A stretch of DNA of 7,192 nucleotides, from NCBI GenBank assembly GCA_032250585.1, contig JAVVFH010000177.1, positions 1 to 7,192 on the forward strand, read 5' to 3'. The first letter of the stretch is position 1; each line of letters begins with the position of its first letter. The notes beneath the pieces were generated by a model. It was not told the origin of the DNA. It worked only from the letters and a program-made list of their open reading frames with translations, and did no database searches. Source of the stretch: JAVVFH01 sp032250585. Its GTDB lineage: Bacteria; Pseudomonadota; Gammaproteobacteria; Xanthomonadales; SZUA-36. The position numbers and the translations under genes were made by a program. This document shows, piece after piece, positions 6,020-7,192 of the stretch.

Positions 6020-7192
6020 GCGCCTGCCTCCGCCAGCGAAGTGCCGGACGCCGCTTTTTCGCGAACGCTGGCTTCCGCGCGCCGGCGGCGGTAACGCGGA
6101 TCGGTGGCACCGAGGAAACCACCCGCCATCATCATGAGCGCGCCGAGCCAGATGAAGCGGATGAAGGGTTTGTGGTAAATTCGCACGGCCCAGGCCTGGC
6201 CGCTCTGATCCAGCGGTTCACCGAGGGAGATGTACAGATCGCGCGTGAGCCCCGGATCGATGGCAGCCTCGGTCATGGCCTGTCCATTCGAATAGCGCCG
6301 TTTCTGCGGAAACAGGCTGGTCACGCGCCTGCCTTCTTTGTAAACAATGAATTCACCCTCGTCGGCAACGAAATTGGAGCCGCGAACGCCAGTCGTGCCT
6401 TCAAAAACGAAGTTGTAGCCGGCCAGTTCGAAAGCGTCGCCCGCTTCCATGCGCAGGTGTTTTTCGGAGGTGATGGCATTGGTCAGGGATGCCCCCACCA
6501 GGAACAGCCCAACGCCCAAATGCGCCAGTGTCATCCCGGTTTCACTGCGCGACGGCAGGCGCCCGTGCAGGCTCCTCAGGCGATTGACGTAATAGCGGAC
6601 GCAGGTGGCCATGATCCAGAACGCGCCGGCGGTGCCGAAGACGCCCCAGCCGCCCGCATCGGGCAGCCACAGGGCCACCGCCGCGCCGGCCAGCACAGCG
6701 AAGATCGCCGGGATCAGCAGTTCACGCAGAACGCGCCCGAGCTTGTCCTGCTGCCAGCGCGTGTAAAAAGCCAGCGGCAGTACCGCGACGATGGGAACCA
6801 GCAACAAAGCGAACAGCAGGCCGAAGTAAGGCGGCCCCACCGAGATCTTGCCGGCATCCAGCGCGTCCAGCAGCAGGGGGTAAAGCGTGCCGGTCAGGAC
6901 CATCGCCGCGATCACGGTCAGCAGCAGGTTGTTGACCAGCAGCAGCGTTTCGCGTGACATGCCCGAAAAAGTGCCGCCTTTGATCATGGCCGGCGCCCGG
7001 ATCGCGAACAACAGCAGCGAGCCGCCGACCACCACCAGCAGGTAGGTCAGGATGAAAATGCCGCGGGTCGGGTCAGACGCAAAAGCGTGGACCGAGGTCA
7101 GCACGCCCGAACGCACCAGGAAGGTGCCCAGCAGGCACAGCGAGAAGGCACTGATCGCGAGGATCAGCGTCCAGTTGCGGAACGCGCCGCGT
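6016..7192 (-). CDS. ccmF: Haem lyase subunit CcmF, C-terminal part (5' end beyond the window)
   Basis: Polytopic inner-membrane protein that takes haem from holo-CcmE and joins it to apocytochrome c with CcmH and CcmI. The frame is open to the right edge and gives the last 391 residues of a protein usually about 650 long. The first residues visible are RGAFRNWTLILAISAFSL, followed by GTFLVRSGVLTSVHAFASDP, the strongly conserved CcmF segment with one of the periplasmic haem-ligand histidines. Several membrane helices follow. TLAHLGVGLFLVGASL contains the second conserved His of the C-terminal half, and a periplasmic domain precedes the last helix (FIRFIWLGALMMMAGGFLGA) and a basic tail. The tryptophan-rich WWD motif lies in the missing N-terminal part. 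A GTG at 7116 is an internal Val codon, not a start. First visible gene of the ccm operon; ccmE and earlier genes are probably to the right. Confidence 0.96.
   Translation of the reverse strand, partial: RGAFRNWTLILAISAFSLCLLGTFLVRSGVLTSVHAFASDPTRGIFILTYLLVVVGGSLLLFAIRAPAMIKGGTFSGMSRETLLLVNNLLLTVIAAMVLTGTLYPLLLDALDAGKISVGPPYFGLLFALLLVPIVAVLPLAFYTRWQQDKLGRVLRELLIPAIFAVLAGAAVALWLPDAGGWGVFGTAGAFWIMATCVRYYVNRLRSLHGRLPSRSETGMTLAHLGVGLFLVGASLTNAITSEKHLRMEAGDAFELAGYNFVFEGTTGVRGSNFVADEGEFIVYKEGRRVTSLFPQKRRYSNGQAMTEAAIDPGLTRDLYISLGEPLDQSGQAWAVRIYHKPFIRFIWLGALMMMAGGFLGATDPRYRRRRAEASVREKAASGTSLAEAGA

Noticed and set aside
5920..6957. 345-codon open frame on the plus strand opposite ccmF
   Set aside because: Antisense shadow of conserved ccmF; low-complexity Gln/Arg-rich translation typical of the opposite strand in GC-rich DNA.

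Overview
This window looks like a chromosomal segment of a GC-rich gammaproteobacterium. The evidence is a System I (Ccm) cytochrome c maturation operon in the order ccmF-ccmG-ccmH-ccmI, a MetX-family acyltransferase of the type found in Xanthomonadales-like gammaproteobacteria, and dense GC-rich coding with short intergenic gaps. The exact lineage cannot be named from the sequence. I see no phage, transposon, CRISPR or plasmid gene.

Layout, left to right. Positions 1-181 hold no gene I can support. A PLP-dependent group II (aromatic-amino-acid-type) decarboxylase lies on the minus strand, most likely starting at a GTG at 1621. Upstream of it, also on the minus strand, are a complete tRNA-Leu(CAA) with encoded CCA (1771-1857) and its probable promoter. 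Next is metX (1966-3123, minus), whose stop codon is followed three bases later by a perfect 12-bp hairpin. A 74-base AT-richer divergent promoter region with a 15-base palindrome separates metX from a plus-strand TrmB-like methyltransferase (3198-3881). A 124-base convergent gap with two hairpins separates that gene from the end of the ccm operon, which runs leftward from beyond the right edge: ccmF (5' end missing), ccmG/dsbE, ccmH, ccmI.

The four ccm genes overlap by 4, 4 and 1 bases, so they are almost certainly one translationally coupled operon. CcmF is the core of the haem lyase, CcmG and CcmH handle apocytochrome thiol reduction, and CcmI is the apocytochrome chaperone. The other genes look like independent units: sulfur amino acid metabolism (metX), tRNA supply (tRNA-Leu), probable RNA modification (TrmB-like) and amino acid decarboxylation.

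The window is mostly ordinary core genome. The points most worth a second look are the MetX homologue, which has motifs more like serine O-succinyltransferases than homoserine acyltransferases; the divergent TrmB paralogue with an Asn in place of a conserved Asp; and a CcmI whose usual cytoplasmic loop is almost absent. I found no clear evidence of a wholly new system.
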